A stretch of DNA of 64,000 nt from the NCBI GenBank assembly GCA_963576565.1, contig OY755039.1, positions 81,653,955 through 81,717,954 on the forward strand. Reading direction: 5' to 3'. Below the pieces are notes generated by a model. The model saw only the letters and a program-made list of their open reading frames with translations, had not been told where the DNA came from and did no database searches. Made by a program: the position numbers and the translations under genes. Positions 63,181-64,000 of this stretch are shown piece by piece; within the stretch, counting starts at the first letter, position 1, and each line of letters opens with the position of its first letter. The stretch is from Aspidapion aeneum. Taxonomy: Eukaryota; Arthropoda; Insecta; Coleoptera; Brentidae.

Positions 63181-64000
63181 ATCGAATCTAAACCCTGCTT
63201 TAGTATTGGGTTTACCTATAACAATAAGAAAATACAGGGTTTTACTAAATTAAACAACCTTATTTTAAGAGGTGAAACTATATATGATTTTTTAAGACAG
63301 AAATTGATAACAAAAGGTTTGCAGAAATATGTTTATAAGACTTTTAATAAGAGGGTGATGCTGAAAATTTTAAGATGCTCTGATAAAAGGTAATAATTTT
63401 TTTTGAACAAAAATATAATTGAATGTAGTGGCAAACCTGGCGAATAATTTAGCTATCACCCAAAACTGTATAAAAATCTGATCCTACACTAACTATAGTT
63501 TTTTTTTTTATTTTGGCGGTTAAATCATGACATATTTCCATTAGTTTAAATGATAGAATGCCAATGAAAAACTGCCATTATAAAAAAAATACAAGTAATG
63601 GTGTCTCATGATCTATGAGTATTTTAAATAAAATGTTATAATGATTTTTGGTCAAAGGCAAACGTTTCATACCAATGTTAAAAACAATTTTGAAATCTCC
63701 AAATATTTTTAAAACATTTTAATTAAAAAGACACTCACCAGGATTTTTGCTATTGTTTTTTTGAAGATAATGATGAACATGTTGTAGCTATGATAGCTAA
63801 TCCAGCTGTAAACACTGACCAGAACAACAGTGTTGCTTCCAAGTGGTTCACCACATAATGGATCAAATTTAAACCCCGCATTAGTATTGGGTTCACCTAT
63901 AACAATAAGAAAATACAGGGTGTGACATAATTAAATAACCGTATTTTAACAGGTGAATCTGTATATAATTTTTGAAGACAGAAATTGGTATGTACCTAAC
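63130..64000. repeat. Direct duplication of an exon-like block
   Basis: About 63150-63310 and 63825-63990 are two copies about 80 percent alike by eye, sharing TTAGTATTGGGTTYACCTAT, then AACAATAAGAAAATACAGGG. On the minus strand both follow a TTATAG acceptor and keep one frame (GEPNTNAGFKFDPLCGEPLG in one, GKPNTKAGFRFDQLCDEPLE in the other), with conservative changes. The 63.8-kb copy stays open to a GTGAGT donor near 63737. This could be a real duplicated exon of an unrecognised gene continuing past the window. Confidence 0.4.

Overview
This window looks like AT-rich insect nuclear DNA, probably from a large, repeat-laden genome. The evidence is a BEL/Pao LTR retrotransposon, an intact endonuclease-RT non-LTR retrotransposon, decayed mariner-like and pogo-like transposases, many palindromic or terminal-inverted-repeat (TIR) elements, and no compact gene block. 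A beetle or similar insect is plausible, but the sequence does not fix the order. I see no complete multi-exon host gene, only weak exon candidates and decayed coding remnants.

Layout. 1-2225: modules rich in GGTTCGG mixed with 16-bp minisatellites around CGCTATTTTG. 3181-3945: pogo-like remnant. 4286-10069: a minus-strand mariner-like transposase pseudogene split by a 4.95-kb TIR element with a 9-bp target duplication. That element holds a minus-strand non-LTR copy, which in turn holds a 276-bp hAT-like MITE with an 8-bp duplication, so four insertion events can be ordered. 10816-11787: TIR element with a nested 21-bp satellite. 12646-19449: complete but broken BEL/Pao element with 469-bp LTRs and a 5-bp duplication. 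19467-24430: diverged tandem and inverted repeats, with a solo LTR of the same BEL family at 23012-23501. 24483-27162: a 2.7-kb element with arms of about 470-490 bp. 27.5-39.7 kb: MITEs and palindromes, a decayed ankyrin exon, and a 2-kb palindrome. 39.9-41.3 kb: a tandem array followed by two tRNA-like genes in a 402-bp duplication.

41904-49205: a GC-rich TIR element with an 8-bp duplication carries an intact 994-codon non-LTR ORF. A 2,560-bp block covering the 3' half of that retrotransposon and its flank is repeated in tandem with a single difference that I could see. 49324-50352: an arm of the 2.7-kb element family is interrupted by a broken gene for a PHD-like zinc finger, coiled coil and the start of an SGNH hydrolase. 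50790-51841: an element with 29-bp TIRs and an 8-bp duplication carries an unrecognised decayed protein. The remainder to 64000 is diverged tandem repeats, palindromes and a few decayed exon-like stretches.

The genes here do not form a pathway. The window is best read as a record of nested transposition. The only long intact reading frame is the non-LTR polyprotein at 42680-45664. All boundaries were found by reading the sequence by eye, and no database search was run.
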